From positions 15,190,001-15,254,000 of the forward strand of contig OZ017795.1 in the NCBI GenBank assembly GCA_963969395.1: DNA of 64,000 nucleotides. The letters are read 5' to 3'. This document shows positions 11,701 through 23,033 of this stretch, in pieces. The notes under the pieces were generated by a model, which was given only the letters and a program-made list of their open reading frames with translations, was not told the origin of the DNA and searched no databases. The stretch is from Pseudoscleropodium purum. Its lineage: Eukaryota > Streptophyta > Bryopsida > Hypnales > Brachytheciaceae. The translations under genes were made by a program, and so were the position numbers. Each line of letters opens with the position of its first letter. Position 1 is the stretch's first letter.

Positions 11701-12650
11701 TAGATAGTGTGTGTGAGCATAAAAATTCAAGCATGTGAGCCTTAAGCATATGTATAAATAGATATTCTACAACCACTGAATACTTACTTATAATATAAAC
11801 ACTTATAATATTGGTATCTATAATACTTATACTATAATCATGGAAAGTTTCTATGATATAGACACCTTTCATAGGTATATAGTCTTCTAGGCTCATGGGC
11901 TTCCAATCTTACACATCTAGGTTCACATCATAGCATCCCTTTAATTGAAGAATAATTGTGTCTCTTTGAAACCTAACTACTATACTGACTTATAAACTCA
12001 AGTGTCCAAGCCTAAGGTAGAAATACCTAATCGCAACATATTTTTTGTTCCAACACCTAAAAATGGACTTATATAAACACTTCCACAACTCAAAACCACC
12101 ACATTTTTTCAAAAGCAATTAACTAATGAAAGGTAAATAATTTTCTTGAGCAACCAATGAAAGTTGAGACATTTTGTGCTTCAAGGGGGTCTATTCAAGT
12201 TTAGTCTAGTGTTATATATAACCTAGCCTATTTTTTCTATTTTGAAAATTTATAAAATTTTAATAAAGTGTTGAAAAATTACTAACGCCTTGAATTGCAT
12301 TTCCCTTGAGTATGCTAACAATCTCATTAAATTTATTTGGTCATTCAACCTTTGAGAGAGTGGGACCAAGAAAAGTGTTGCTTTTAGATATTTCTACTTT
12401 AACCATGGGAAGAAGTGCCTTTATCACCTTATTGCCTAGTTAGTTAACAAATAATAAATATATTTCAATATAAATAGGGGCATTTTTTGTTTTTATTATT
12501 TCAAAAGAAATCATTCATTGGACTCTTTTAATCCTTATTGTCCTTCCTTAGTTATACATAATTTGTGACACTTTTTTACATGATTGATAGATTAAATGCT
12601 AATTAATTTCCCCTTGAAGTGAAGGTAGACACTCTTTAGACTCTACTAGG
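8741..12650. other. Intergenic after MYB; repeats, no gene recognised
   Basis: The MYB 3' flank gives way to AT-rich repetitive DNA. A short GA run lies near 9042. The segment around 10210-11140 matches 2640-2860 but is split by about 700 bp of extra sequence (see 10314-11023). No coding sequence is supported. Confidence 0.45.
10314..11023. mobile_element. Probable ~0.7 kb insertion with short inverted ends
   Basis: The repeat near 2640-2860 runs without interruption, whereas its relative is split between about 10300 and 11025. The extra sequence begins ATTGCAAGAAT and ends ACTCTTGCAAT, an 11-bp inverted pair with one mismatch. It is AT-rich with no transposase frame. The boundaries are approximate and no clear target duplication was found. 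Confidence 0.4.
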
Positions 12651-15249
12651 TAACTTGAATCATATCAAAAATCTAGTTATAAAAACCAATATACTAATAG
12701 TGATATTACCTACACTAATTGATTTAAAAACTATTATAAGATTTTGCTTTTGTGAATATTTTACCGACTATATATATATATTAGTATTGATATCTATGCT
12801 CTTGGTAAATATATTTATCACATACAAGAATTTATTGCATTTATAAATCATTTAGTGTAATAGTTTTAAATATAATTACTATTATATTTGGTATGTTGAA
12901 TAGCCTCAATTGCACAAGCAATAAAAGAACGCCCTTATTTTTGTAATCCAATCATCTTAATTGATTTATAATCAAAGAGGTAGAGTTGCTTTTGAAATGG
13001 TGAATTAAAAGTCAAAGTAGAAAGTTGAACAAAAAAATTAGCAATCACTATAAGCAAGAGGTAATGCAAAGTAAAAGAATGCTTTGAAATTTATAAAACT
13101 TAAGAAATATGAAGAGCTATGTACACTTGAAACTTTCAATTCAAATAAAAGACTCATATGGAGAATACTTTTGTACATTATGGGAATAAAAGTGTACAAC
13201 TTTTGAATTTTCCAAAGTTTTGTCAAGCTAGACTATTGATGTAGACTTGAAGCAAATTTTAGGGACCCTTGTGCCAAATGTCCCTTAGTCAATCATTTAA
13301 AAAGAACTCACTAGATGAGATGTCATGTTTTAGTAAATATACTAAAACAATAGAGAAAATATTTTGTGGACCCTCTTTAAGTTACACTACCACCAAAAAC
13401 CTTCGGATCTCTTAAGACAAAGGCAAGCGATGGATCTTTAGAGGTTTTGTGCAAGGCTTCTCATTTATTGTAGTTGAATAGTTGATGTGCAATAAACTAT
13501 TTCATCTTCACATGGCTCTTTATTTGGCAACAAAAAACATACATAAGGTCAACTTTGTTAAATAGGCGATATTCCACAAGGCAAAAATTGAAACACATAT
13601 CTTCTTATAGGACTAATTTCTAGTCAAAACTAGGATAGATGTAGATTTTGGTTTCAGCTTGCTCAACCTAAATTGTACGAAAGTCATAAAATCTTTCCAA
13701 TTTAACATGTTTAAAATAACATAAAATTATTTGTTTGTTGTCTAAAAATATTACTATAAATACCTACCATATGTATGAACTTGTGCAAAATAAGTAGTGT
13801 AGAATTGCTAGTAGCCAAAAAATCAGTCATACTGTAGTATATGACTTCAAGGTAACTAGAAATTTCAAAGCTGGTTGAATTCGTTGAGAATGGTTTCATT
13901 ATGAGAGCCAAAGTGTGAGAAGCTCAAGAAAGAAACTTGGAACCAGTTAGGAGCTTGAAACTATGAAGAAGGTGTGACACCCCATTTTTGCTATTTGGAG
14001 AAGGAGTATTGAGAATTGGAAAAGGATGTTTGACAAGGTATGTAGCATGAAGTTGTAGAATGCGCAGGAAATGTGGAACACATTATGAAGGCACAAATGT
14101 GACAAGATGGAGCTAAAAGGAATATACTGAAATAAATAAAAAATTGTTCATGCTGATATACACCTCTGGAACAAAATAACAAGTGCTGTGAAAATTTCGC
14201 AGAAATGTGGTAGAAGCTCAACAGGAAGCCAATGTGGAGCTGCCCCATGCACGTTCTTTGGAGAATGCTCGAGTAGTGAAGAAGATGTGACTACCCCTAA
14301 TATGCAATTGATATTTAATTGGGTGACAAAAATTCCACCAATTTTCTTTAAGCTTACGTACTGGGAAGGTTAAATTCAGCTAGTGAAATCTGCCATCTGA
14401 CAAATATGAGGATAAAGTCTGTGCCAGAGTAAGAATGCCAAAAAGGCCCAAGAAGCATAACATGAGGAAGACTCCCAAGTATAATCTAATCTGACATCAG
14501 AAATGTCATCTCATGAAGCTACAAGAGAAAGTTAAAGTACTGAACTTTCAATGGATAAAACAAGCTTAAATTAAAGATGCCCGCTGAAGAAACGTGCATC
14601 AACTTTGAGCTGATCTGCAGTCTCAAAGAAATATTACTTCCGTATCTCTACCACATAAAAGCAATCTCTTCCCACATAAACTTTACCTCCATTTTCCAAA
14701 ATAGTTTAATGTATGCGTAGTCATGATCAGGTGTACTCACAGGGGAGTATTTAACATCATTTGATTCGCAAAGTTTCCTCACATTAGAAACAAAGTGGGG
14801 CCATAACAGGGCCTCGATATTGCAGCCCTGCCGAGTACTAATTTACAGCCTACCTGCTCTGCAAAATAATGGATGACCTGGACGATCATTGTCCAGCTCA
14901 TGTGGCTGATTAATGAGAGGGCTTCTTTCTGTTTTGTGATTTCTTTATTTGGCTATTCATTTGATTTACTGAGACTTGAGCACATTTGAGCGACTTGAAA
15001 ATTGTTGGGATCTTCACCAGTCTGCTTATAGTTTAGGGTTTATTGTACCTATTGGTTGCTTATTGTTTCAGGTTTGAGCCACACTAATAGTAATTCAGCA
15101 TGACATACGGTTAATCAACTTTTATTATTGAAAATTACTGGCATAATCAATCGAACATTTTTTACATGAGAATCATCACTCAGTTTGGTGGTCAATAGAC
15201 AACAATCAAGTCTTACTCAAATTGAAATATTAACCCCTGAAGAACAGTG

Positions 15250-16110
15250 ACTATGTTTTCACTGAAAACATTCAAAAACTGCCATTTTTAGTACAAGTAT
15301 AAAAATTTTGAATTTTTTTGACACATGTAACTGTGAAATCTTGTAGGATGTTGAATTGAGAACATGTGCTAAGAATTTCAGAAATTTCCACTGCTTGGAT
15401 TGCAAGATATAAGCATTCAAATTTACCAAAATCATTTTTTGACCTTGCAAAGAACAAGGTAACTACACTTCACAAGCTCACTTTTCTATGAAAAAATATC
15501 CAAAATGATGGTGTTTCTTTGAAAATTCTTTTTCCTAGACAAGTTGGCCACATGCTTGAATATTCTTTGGATCATTTGAAATTGCACAACATATACGAAA
15601 AAAATAGTAAGTAGACAGTAGTAGAGAATGATTTAAAATATTAAATTGTTAAGAATTCAATTATGGGATTGAAAATGCCCATCCCAATGGTTGCAATGTT
15701 ATAATAAATAATCTACATCCTATGATTTTAATTTTTCCAAAAATAGTGAAAATTGAGTAAGATAAAGGACTTCAAAGTTTTTTTAGAATAAAAAATCCAT
15801 ATTGGCCACAAACAAAAAAACTTCATAACATTTGATTCATTGCTAAAAATGGAATGACTCAAAACTTTCCATATAAATATAAATTTGGAAAATCAATTTG
15901 AAATTTTTATTTCTAAAAAAAATGATTATTCCTTATCTACCTAAACTGCCCATTTATGAAAAAAATAACTTATTAGATCATTTCTTTTGATTCATATTCC
16001 ATATGTAACCAAATTTAGTGCATATGAAAGATATTCCTTGTTCCCACCTTCTACTAAAATTTTAGCCTAAAAATGAAAATCTCTAGTCACATATACTGTA
16101 CACACTCCAA
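15250..16110. repeat. Dispersed repeat inside duplication copy A
   Basis: This ~0.86 kb AT-rich segment matches 31620-32450 in inverted orientation. Shared phrases include TATAAGCATTCAAAT, ATCCCAATGGTTGCA and GTGACTAGAGATTT (one strand or the other). It occupies a gap in the A/B duplication alignment, so it arrived after the duplication. A more diverged relative may lie at 62690-63150. No coding capacity. Confidence 0.75.
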
Positions 16111-17559
16111 AATTCTATGTTGCCAAAATATGCATGCTAGTCCTTTAGGGGTTAAAGTTCCATGTAAAATAAAAATAAAAAACTTAAAAAATTCTTTTAA
16201 TGGCAGTTGAACTGGCAGAGAAAAACCTGAAATGGCGGGAAAGATGAAGAATCTGATCAATAAGAAAATGGAGTGAAAGCTGAGCCTATCATATTGCACT
16301 TAAGAGCATCTTGGGCAAAGAATTTAAACTTTTGCTTCTAGCCGCTTGATTTTTGAATCGTGCTCTGATCTGGACTGTCCATGCAAAGATTTGTGCTGTC
16401 CGCCTTTGGGTGAAAGCAAATTCCCACTCAGATTTTCAGAAAGCCATACGGCCTTCTGATGGCCCCACTTTGCTCCTAATGCTACATTTCTGCAGCTTTC
16501 TACTCATTAAAATGAGGTATTTCAAAGCTCCAAAATCGTAACATTCATGTGCGCAAAGCTCTGAAAAACTCACTCACATAAATCTGAGGTTCCTAGTTGG
16601 CATTTGGAAATTAAACTTGGGCCCATTCTTAAATTTTGACATTTCTTGAAATTTGACAAGGAAAGCTCTGACCTGAAGACTGGCATGAATAAAGAGCCTA
16701 TTTGGGGAAAAATCTTAGACAAACCATCAACTTCGGTTTCTCTTTTAGAGTAGAACTATGAGTGGTCGAAAATTCTTTCAGGCCATAATTACATGGAACA
16801 AATAAGAATATCAGAACCGGCTTCGGGAGATTATATTTGGGAAGAAGTGCAAGTTTCAATACCGAGAAGCAGAACATAAGTTAAGAACGCCCAACCATGA
16901 ATTCAATTATGCAATTAGATCAGATCAAATGATGTCGACTAGCTTGGGAAAGTAAGAACGCTCTCAAATCTGAGCTTCTCATTGTAGTCTAAGATATATT
17001 ATGCATTCAAAAAATAACATCAGCCTTGGCCAAAATCACAGTTTATCTCGAAGTTAAATCATCCACAATGAGCTCCATGAGCTTGAATTAAGTCCCAACC
17101 TCCTCTTTTCCACATCTCTTCTTTAACAGAATCACACCAGATACTCCGTTCAGGGTATTTCATGTCAAAACTTTGCAATCCGTATCGCCAGCTCTTGCAT
17201 CGTATTCAATACTCGCCATTAATTGGAATCATTTGCAGAATTTTCTCCACTTCATTTCAACAGTCCGACAGGTCTGTTGCATCCCACAACGACATCGTCA
17301 GCTTCTTAAGAATCAAAGACAATGTACCAATTATGCAATTAAGTTATAAGGCCCCCAGCTTGTAATTTCTAGAGAATGAGCTTCTGGACTTCCACATGAA
17401 CTTTCCAAATAGCAGTCTGATAACGATCTGATGGAGTGCCCATTCAGATAGTGAGGAAATTGTAGAATAGCTGTAAACCCTAATCAGTCAATATGTATAC
17501 ATGGTCGGATTAGGGATGGACAGGAAGTCCTTACTCACCTTTTACTGAGATGGCGATCT

Positions 17560-17740
17560 CAGCATTGGTAACATTGCTCGATCTCCAACACTTGGACCAA
17601 GTCTCGAGCAGTCACCTTCGTGTTTTTCACCAGCTACTTGTGCCTTGCGGTCTAAGGAAGACACCAAACGCAAGCACAATTCGCCCAAACCAGCTGTGGA
17701 AACTCCAGAAAGCTCAACCAAATGGACCACCCTGAGCAGC
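17560..17740 (-). other. Reading frame preserved in both duplicates, 3' of the TIR gene
   Basis: The block aligns with 34600-34775. On the minus strand both copies keep a frame through LGELCLRLVS and DRKAQVAGE; on the plus strand both keep TKRKHNSPK and end at the same stop. The only length change inside is 3 nt. In copy A the minus frame runs into GGTGAGT, a good splice donor on the same strand as the lectin-TIR gene. It may be an unrecognised exon, or simply conserved flank shared by descent. Confidence 0.25.
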
Positions 17741-17944
17741 TAATGGACGGAAATTCTGAAATTTGGAATCAATGGTTACCTCATGAGGCAGGAAAACTCA
17801 ATCATATTTGTCAAAATGGAGGATTTCAATGAGATTGGCACTGTTTCAACCACTCAACTGAAACATCATATTCACATCAATCTTCTTTTCCAGAGCTGTG
17901 GGTGTCAATTTTTTGGCGCTCTAGACCCATCATTCACAGGGAGG

Positions 17945-18646
17945 TTATCCTTGCTTCCTTACGTTAATAAGAAAAGTATTTTGTTTGAGGAACGAGGGGA
18001 ATAAGAGAAGCAGCAGCTGGGAAAATTCAGTGTCACAAATCAGGGGAACTAGAGTAGTACTCCCTGAAGTCAAGGTGGTTAAAATCACAGGAGGGATTGT
18101 CATTCCCGGCTTACAGTAACTAGGAATACAATAGGTCTTCACAGCCCCGATAAGGTACGATGCAAAGCTCCTCTTTTTGCTCAGAATTTCATTTACTTCC
18201 TTACAGATTGTCTTGATGTAGTCATTGTCTTTGTCGCGTCTCTCATAACCGTATGGAATACCTCTTTGTTGGCAAAGCCAAGTCACTGCTTGTCTACACT
18301 TCTCCACCTGGAGAGGGTGATTGCCCTTGCTCATGTCCTCCCAACGACCTTCCCAAGTTTTTTCAACCAGATGAGCCCTGACTTGTTCTGGTGAGAGCTC
18401 GTAGAACAGAGGCAATACTCGAATTCTATCCGTAGGATTGTTCATCTGAGTTTCCACAAAAGCGATCAACTCTGTCATAGGCCACTTCGCTACAAAGAAA
18501 GCATTGGTCACCACCACGACCCCCACATCAAATCTTGGTAATTCTCGTAAGATTTTCTTTGCAATTGATTTGCCCATTTCAACATCTTGTGTGTCAAAAA
18601 AGATTCTGACACAAGACTTGGCAACGGACCAGGGCCATGCCCTCAT
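17945..18646 (-). CDS. TIR domain of copy A
   Basis: Plant-type TIR. The frame also stays open upstream of the Met at 18646, adding RPLRIFISHAG (strand A). Visible blocks: RIFFDTQDVEMGKSI (BB-loop region), VGVVVVTNAFFVAKWPMTEL, whose Glu59 occupies the position of the catalytic Glu of plant TIR NADases (the W-x-x-x-E-L block), and RVLPLFYELSPEQVR, the equivalent of the family's VxPxFYxVxPxxVR. Known TIRs of this type hydrolyse NAD+ to make immune signals; that this one does is inferred. It reads about 40 residues past the copy B stop because of one missing T. Confidence 0.82.
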   Translation of the reverse strand: MRAWPWSVAKSCVRIFFDTQDVEMGKSIAKKILRELPRFDVGVVVVTNAFFVAKWPMTELIAFVETQMNNPTDRIRVLPLFYELSPEQVRAHLVEKTWEGRWEDMSKGNHPLQVEKCRQAVTWLCQQRGIPYGYERRDKDNDYIKTICKEVNEILSKKRSFASYLIGAVKTYCIPSYCKPGMTIPPVILTTLTSGSTTLVPLICDTEFSQLLLLLFPSFLKQNTFLINVRKQG

Positions 18647-18654
18647 TGTTCCAT

Positions 18655-19059
18655 CTAGCCAAGTTGGAAAGTTCTTGTGAGATCCATCTGAACCACCTGC
18701 ATGGGATATGAAAATACGTAGAGGACGCTCCCAAATCTAAACCAACAAAGTGAAACAATTATGCAGATAATCATTCCAACAGACACTATAAGCGATACAG
18801 GGACTCCCACAGGTATCCATAGGTTCCTTTTCTTCCCTGCATTCTTTGCAATTGTTGAAGGTTCGCTACTGGGGCCTTGAGGAGGAACACTTAATGGTGG
18901 TGTATTGGGAGCGTTGAAAGGCGAAGGATTTGGAGCCCTTAAAGGCGGAGGATTGCTTGCTGGAGGTGGAGATGGACTTGAAATATCAGGTGGAGGACTT
19001 GGTATTGACGCAGGTGGAGGCAGTGATGGAGCAGCAACAGGACCATCTGATGATGACAT
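18655..19059 (-). CDS. Pro-rich linker and transmembrane segment of copy A
   Basis: The frame begins with about 65 residues of Pro/Ser/Ala/Asn-rich, extensin-like sequence (PSLPPPASIPSPPPD and similar). A basic KNAGKKR follows, then a hydrophobic helix (VGVPVSLIVSVGMIICIIVS). The last ~29 residues are a shifted reading of what should be the TIR start, caused by a missing base near 18726. Its initiating ATG is probably not a real start: an acceptor-like CATCATCAG sits there, so this is most likely an internal exon of the lectin-TIR gene. Confidence 0.65.
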   Translation of the reverse strand: MSSSDGPVAAPSLPPPASIPSPPPDISSPSPPPASNPPPLRAPNPSPFNAPNTPPLSVPPQGPSSEPSTIAKNAGKKRNLWIPVGVPVSLIVSVGMIICIIVSLCWFRFGSVLYVFSYPMQVVQMDLTRTFQLG

Positions 19060-19389
19060 GACAAATCACAACACGACACATACGTGTCTCTACACTAGTA
19101 GCTAATTGATTATTCATTAACCAACATATACACACAAATATTAGAACTCATGTGTGCAAATTCACAGTCTATTGACAAACATGATATGTAGTTACATGGA
19201 ATGTGATTACTAATATGTAATATAAGCATTCGCAACTAAAATATGAAGTATTATAGATACACACATTTCATGAAATGAAATGTGTCTGCGCTACAATAAA
19301 AGAGCTGCATGCATTCTTTGTAGACCTAAACATAAGCACCATAACTAATCAATCACACTGATCCTATACATAATATTGTAACTAATATA

Positions 19390-20187
19390 TCATGTTGATC
19401 CAAAATTCATGATGACCAAGGTGATACATGTCGTGAACCAAAACCTTAAAATCATGTTGAAAATTCCAAGCGTTTGTGAGATGGTGCTGGGTGGAGACAT
19501 ACTGGGTGAAGGTGAAGGAGTAACTGGGGCTGGAATTGCAGGAGTTACTGGAGGTGGAGGTGCACCTGGAGTTGCATCCTGGGCAATAACAATTGGTGGC
19601 GCTAGAATGCCATCGTTGCTGAAGCTCCATGCGCAAACATAAGGAATATTGCTACTTTCTATCCCCTTTGCAGTTGAGGAACCAATGTACATGCTCTCCT
19701 TCAGAAGCGATAAGTTTAGTCCACTTTGTGATCCTTGTGGCTTAGCAGGCTTGTCTTGTTTGTAGTTTGCGTAGTAGATATCCATACGAGAGTCAGCTTC
19801 AAAATAATCAATCCAGATTTGTTGGTATATAATGACACTGCTTGAAGCCAAGCTAGAGACTGGCTTAATAGTATAAGTAGAGTTCATACTGGCCAAGTTA
19901 ATACCAATATGATTCTCATTGGGATCGTTGAACTCCGGGTTCATGAAGGTGTCCAATTCCACACCAAGGATATGGTTATCGGATTCATAATTCTTTGCGG
20001 TTTCGGAGGTTCCATTGGTTATAAGTCCCATGAAGTCTAGGGGAGCTCCTATGGTGACGTTGTCGGGAACTATAATGAAGGCCATACCGGGCCCTGTATA
20101 ACCGTCATCAGACACAATCCGTAACTGATAGATGAATGAGGTACTGAAAGATTTTACCATTGTAGAACCAGGATCTATCATTTGCAC
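19390..20187 (-). CDS. Legume-lectin domain of copy A plus Pro-rich tail
   Basis: An uninterrupted frame in the same register as the 20451 start. Lectin hallmarks in order: KSFSTSFIY, GPGMAFIIVP, LGVELDTF followed by N and D residues of the usual metal/carbohydrate site region (FNDPNENHIGI), WIDYF and YVCAWSFSNDG, the usual C-terminal strand of L-type lectins. After residue ~205 it becomes Pro-rich (PGAPPPPVTPAIPAPV), like a cell-wall-spanning linker. If the downstream intron were retained it would end in a hydrophobic tail (ILRFWFTTCITLVIM), giving a shorter, possibly membrane-tethered lectin; that isoform is speculative. Confidence 0.75.
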   Translation of the reverse strand: MQMIDPGSTMVKSFSTSFIYQLRIVSDDGYTGPGMAFIIVPDNVTIGAPLDFMGLITNGTSETAKNYESDNHILGVELDTFMNPEFNDPNENHIGINLASMNSTYTIKPVSSLASSSVIIYQQIWIDYFEADSRMDIYYANYKQDKPAKPQGSQSGLNLSLLKESMYIGSSTAKGIESSNIPYVCAWSFSNDGILAPPIVIAQDATPGAPPPPVTPAIPAPVTPSPSPSMSPPSTISQTLGIFNMILRFWFTTCITLVIMNFGST

Positions 20188-22518
20188 CGCGCCAGGATAT
20201 AAAAATCAACCAGAGAAGTTGTACCACGAATTTGAGTTTGGAGGATTGAAGTACAAACAACCAGAAGTGATGTCGAAAATCTAGCTGCTATCAGACACTT
20301 GGTGTTCAAGAGAATTCTCCTCGAAGCCGCTAAAGCCGAAGGTGACAGCCCCGACACTGGATATACATGGTAAGATCAGAAGGGCCAGCATACCCAAATA
20401 AAACACGCGAGTCCCAGCCAGAACGATGGCCAATCTTGAGGAGTTGCCCATGATGAAACTGTGTGAACTAGCTGGCAATCTTCTCAGTCTGTACATCATA
20501 CACAAAGAATCTCATTAGTGGGTTTTCGTTACATTCTGTGATTCTGGGCGTCAAAATTTGTAACATGTATCCATCCAAAGCTCTCAATACTAGCACTGGT
20601 GTAGAGTTATGATCAGGCCGCGATGCTTGGAAGTGCCTAGGCAGACTTGGAATTTTTCCAAATTAACAAGCACGACATTTTTGCCACAAAATTCAGAACT
20701 AGACAAGCGGGATTAGCCAGATAGCTTCCATCCTTTCGCAAGCAGACCACATGCGTAAGAATACTTTACACAGAAGAGAACAAATCACTATTTTAAAATT
20801 GTTACATTTAGATTCTGACATATATATAGTAAGATGTGAGCTTCTAGACTTCAAATGGAATAAATGGTATTGACTTTAGTGTTTTACTAAACTTAATATT
20901 TATGATAATTCTATTTGATTTGCAAGTTTCGACAAGTACAAAGATACTTCTTTAGTACTAATTAGTTGTGCATTATGATTAGTGATCATTTGAAATAATA
21001 GTTTTTTTTAGTTTTAGATCACTTAATGGTTGTATCTGGAGATGAAGACAACATGACATTTGGAAACAATCCTTTTATAAATTTGGTACTTAAGGTAAAT
21101 ATGAATTATTAGTTTCCTAATTCATACTTGATTATTTCATAAGTGATATTGTAGTACTTAAATTAGTACTTACTTCATTGTAGTTTTTTTTGAAGCATCA
21201 AAGACAAAAATAACAATGAAGTAAATTTCTATTTGTCAAGGGTTCAATTTTTATTATATATTACATTAGTTTTGTTTTTCTCTACAAAACAAAAATAGCA
21301 CTATTTAAAAATAGTAAGAGATAGAGGATAATTTGGTATTGCATTTTATCAAAAGCCTTCTTTTTCAGTTGCTATTCCATTTTGAAAAGTAGAATTTCTA
21401 ATGAAATTTATGATATATTATTGACTATTTGACTAATTGAATTAGTAGTTGTGATATAGAGTATTAGAATCATGTAGTGTAACAATATAGATTTTTTTGT
21501 CTTTGATCTAGCTTTCAATTTATATAATTGGAATCTAGATGAAAAGACTAAATAATGTGATTTTCTAATTGATTTTAGTGGTTGGGGGAAAAAACATGTT
21601 GGAGTGGAAGTAGAGAAATTTGACCCCACTAATGGAGAGGTATCCACTTTTAAAGTTCATCGCAATAAGACACCAATAATTAGTAATAGGTCTCTTTCAA
21701 AAACAAAAACAAATAGATTACTAACATGGGCTACATATACTTGAGAAACATGTCCCTAAAGACCCAAATCTACTAAAGTTGTTCATGAGCATCTTCTTGT
21801 AGGGCTTTAAATTAATCTATGTAAGTGGCCCATATTTCTACAACTAGATAAAAGGCTATTCATAAATCAAGATTATAGAAATTGTACATATTAATCCTTA
21901 AATATTCTTTTATGTTCAAAAATTGAGTTCAAAGTTAAAACATATATATTTTTGAAAAAAAAACCCTTTGGTTTTCACCTTGTAAATGTTTGTTTAAGTA
22001 GATATAGGCACTAGATAGAAATAAAAACTAATTGGTTAATGATTCTTAAATGAAATTAAAAGATACTACTCCCAATGATGATGAGATTGTTCTAGCAAAA
22101 AAACTAAACTATGTGGAATATTTTTTGAATTTATTTGAAAATTGAGTTAAAAAATGAATCTTGTAAATATTTTTTGGAAGAAGATGCTCTAATTTCTCCC
22201 AAAACATGAATCTCTTCATCACTTTCTCACCACTAGTGCAAGTAGAATGAATTGAATCTTTCCATATGCACAAGCATATTTTCTTTAAGAACCAAAATTA
22301 AGACTTTTTGGCTCACCTAATGGATTCTATTTTGAGCTTAGTTGCATAACTTTTTCTCCCATGCACCAATTGAAATAAAATTATGTCCACATAAAGCTAA
22401 TGTATTTTTTTATCTTCAAAAAACCTAATTCAAAATTAAGATCATATAATACTACCGAAACTCTCATTCATCTCCCAAGGAGACAAAAGGTCCTTTTGTG
22501 GTTAAATAATTATTTAGT

Positions 22519-22827
22519 AATGGCAAATTTCATTAAAATGGCAGTATTCCATATGCCATTTTCACACCTTGACATCGAGGACAAATGTACATTGCTAAAA
22601 TCTAGGTCTCTTTTAGATTCAGAAATCTATGACTAACATAGATATTAGACTAAGCAATTTGAAAAATCTAGGATTTGTATAGATTTCAAAAATCCAGGAG
22701 GCATGTAGATTTTGAAAATCTAGTACTAGTGTAGATTCTAATATAGAAAAAATGGTTCAAACCATGGAGTTTGAATTGCTAAAAGTATCAAATTAATAAA
22801 ATACCACCATTTTAATGAAATTTGCTA
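22519..22827. mobile_element. MITE copy 1 (~26-bp inverted ends)
   Basis: The left end GCAAATTTCATTAAAATGGC (from 22523) matches the reverse complement of the right end, GCAAATTTCATTAAAATGGT (to 22825). About 303 bp, AT-rich, non-coding. It interrupts the long repeat 21500-24260: the inverted relative near 51447 (CATTCTTTGCTGAATAATG) lacks it, which gives an empty site. A TA is adjacent at each side, consistent with a Stowaway-type target, but this is not certain. Confidence 0.72.
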
Positions 22828-22989
22828 TAGTAGAGAATATTAGAATTAACTTTTGAATATTGTAATTTATTCTTTTGGTCCCTCCCTTTGGTTGTAGGTT
22901 AAAACTATAAAATACTCTTGTCTTAGTCTTCTTGGTACTCTCCTTTCTTAATAGAATCTTCTTCTCATAACTTCCATCTAAAATAAATT

Positions 22990-23007
22990 AAAAAAAAAAA
23001 AAAAAAA
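22990..23007. repeat. Poly(A) run
   Basis: An uninterrupted run of about 18 adenines on the plus strand immediately upstream of MITE copy 2. It could be a slippage tract; no retroposed gene is recognisable before it. Confidence 0.85.
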
Positions 23008-23033
23008 TCTTATTGCAAATCACAATTTTCATT

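Larger units (their letters stand above)
17945..20451 (-). pseudogene. L-type lectin - TM - TIR receptor, copy A (disabled as read)
   Basis: Domain order from the N-terminus: signal peptide (start at 20451, chosen because copy B starts at the equivalent Met), legume-lectin domain, Pro/Ser-rich linker, one transmembrane helix, TIR domain. This predicts a plasma-membrane protein with carbohydrate-type recognition outside and TIR signalling inside. As read it is broken: TAG at 20281-20283 (where copy B has a Trp codon), in-frame TGA at 20206-20208, and a 1-nt deletion near 18726 that moves the TIR out of the TM frame. About 420 bp of AT-rich DNA between the two Pro-rich segments (about 19060-19480) is probably an intron; its exact borders did not resolve in frame. 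If the stops are errors or are spliced out, it could be functional. The architecture is clear; activity is doubtful. Confidence 0.8.
12650..20790. repeat. Segmental duplication, copy A
   Basis: Collinear, same-orientation similarity to 30240-37080. Matching landmarks: TCTATGCTCTTGGTAAA (near 12795 and 30328), TATAAATACCTACCA (near 13756 and 32794), CAGGGGAGTATT (near 14739 and 33410), the lectin-TIR gene, and CAGACCACATGCGTAA (near 20744 and 37043). Copy A carries extra DNA between about 14770 and 16500, including the repeat at 15250-16110. The stretch 12650-17900 contains no recognised gene of its own. Confidence 0.85.

Noticed and set aside
18905..19642. Gly-rich open frames on the plus strand (GGGDGLEISGGG and similar)
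   Set aside because: They are the antisense of the Pro-rich linker of the lectin-TIR gene.
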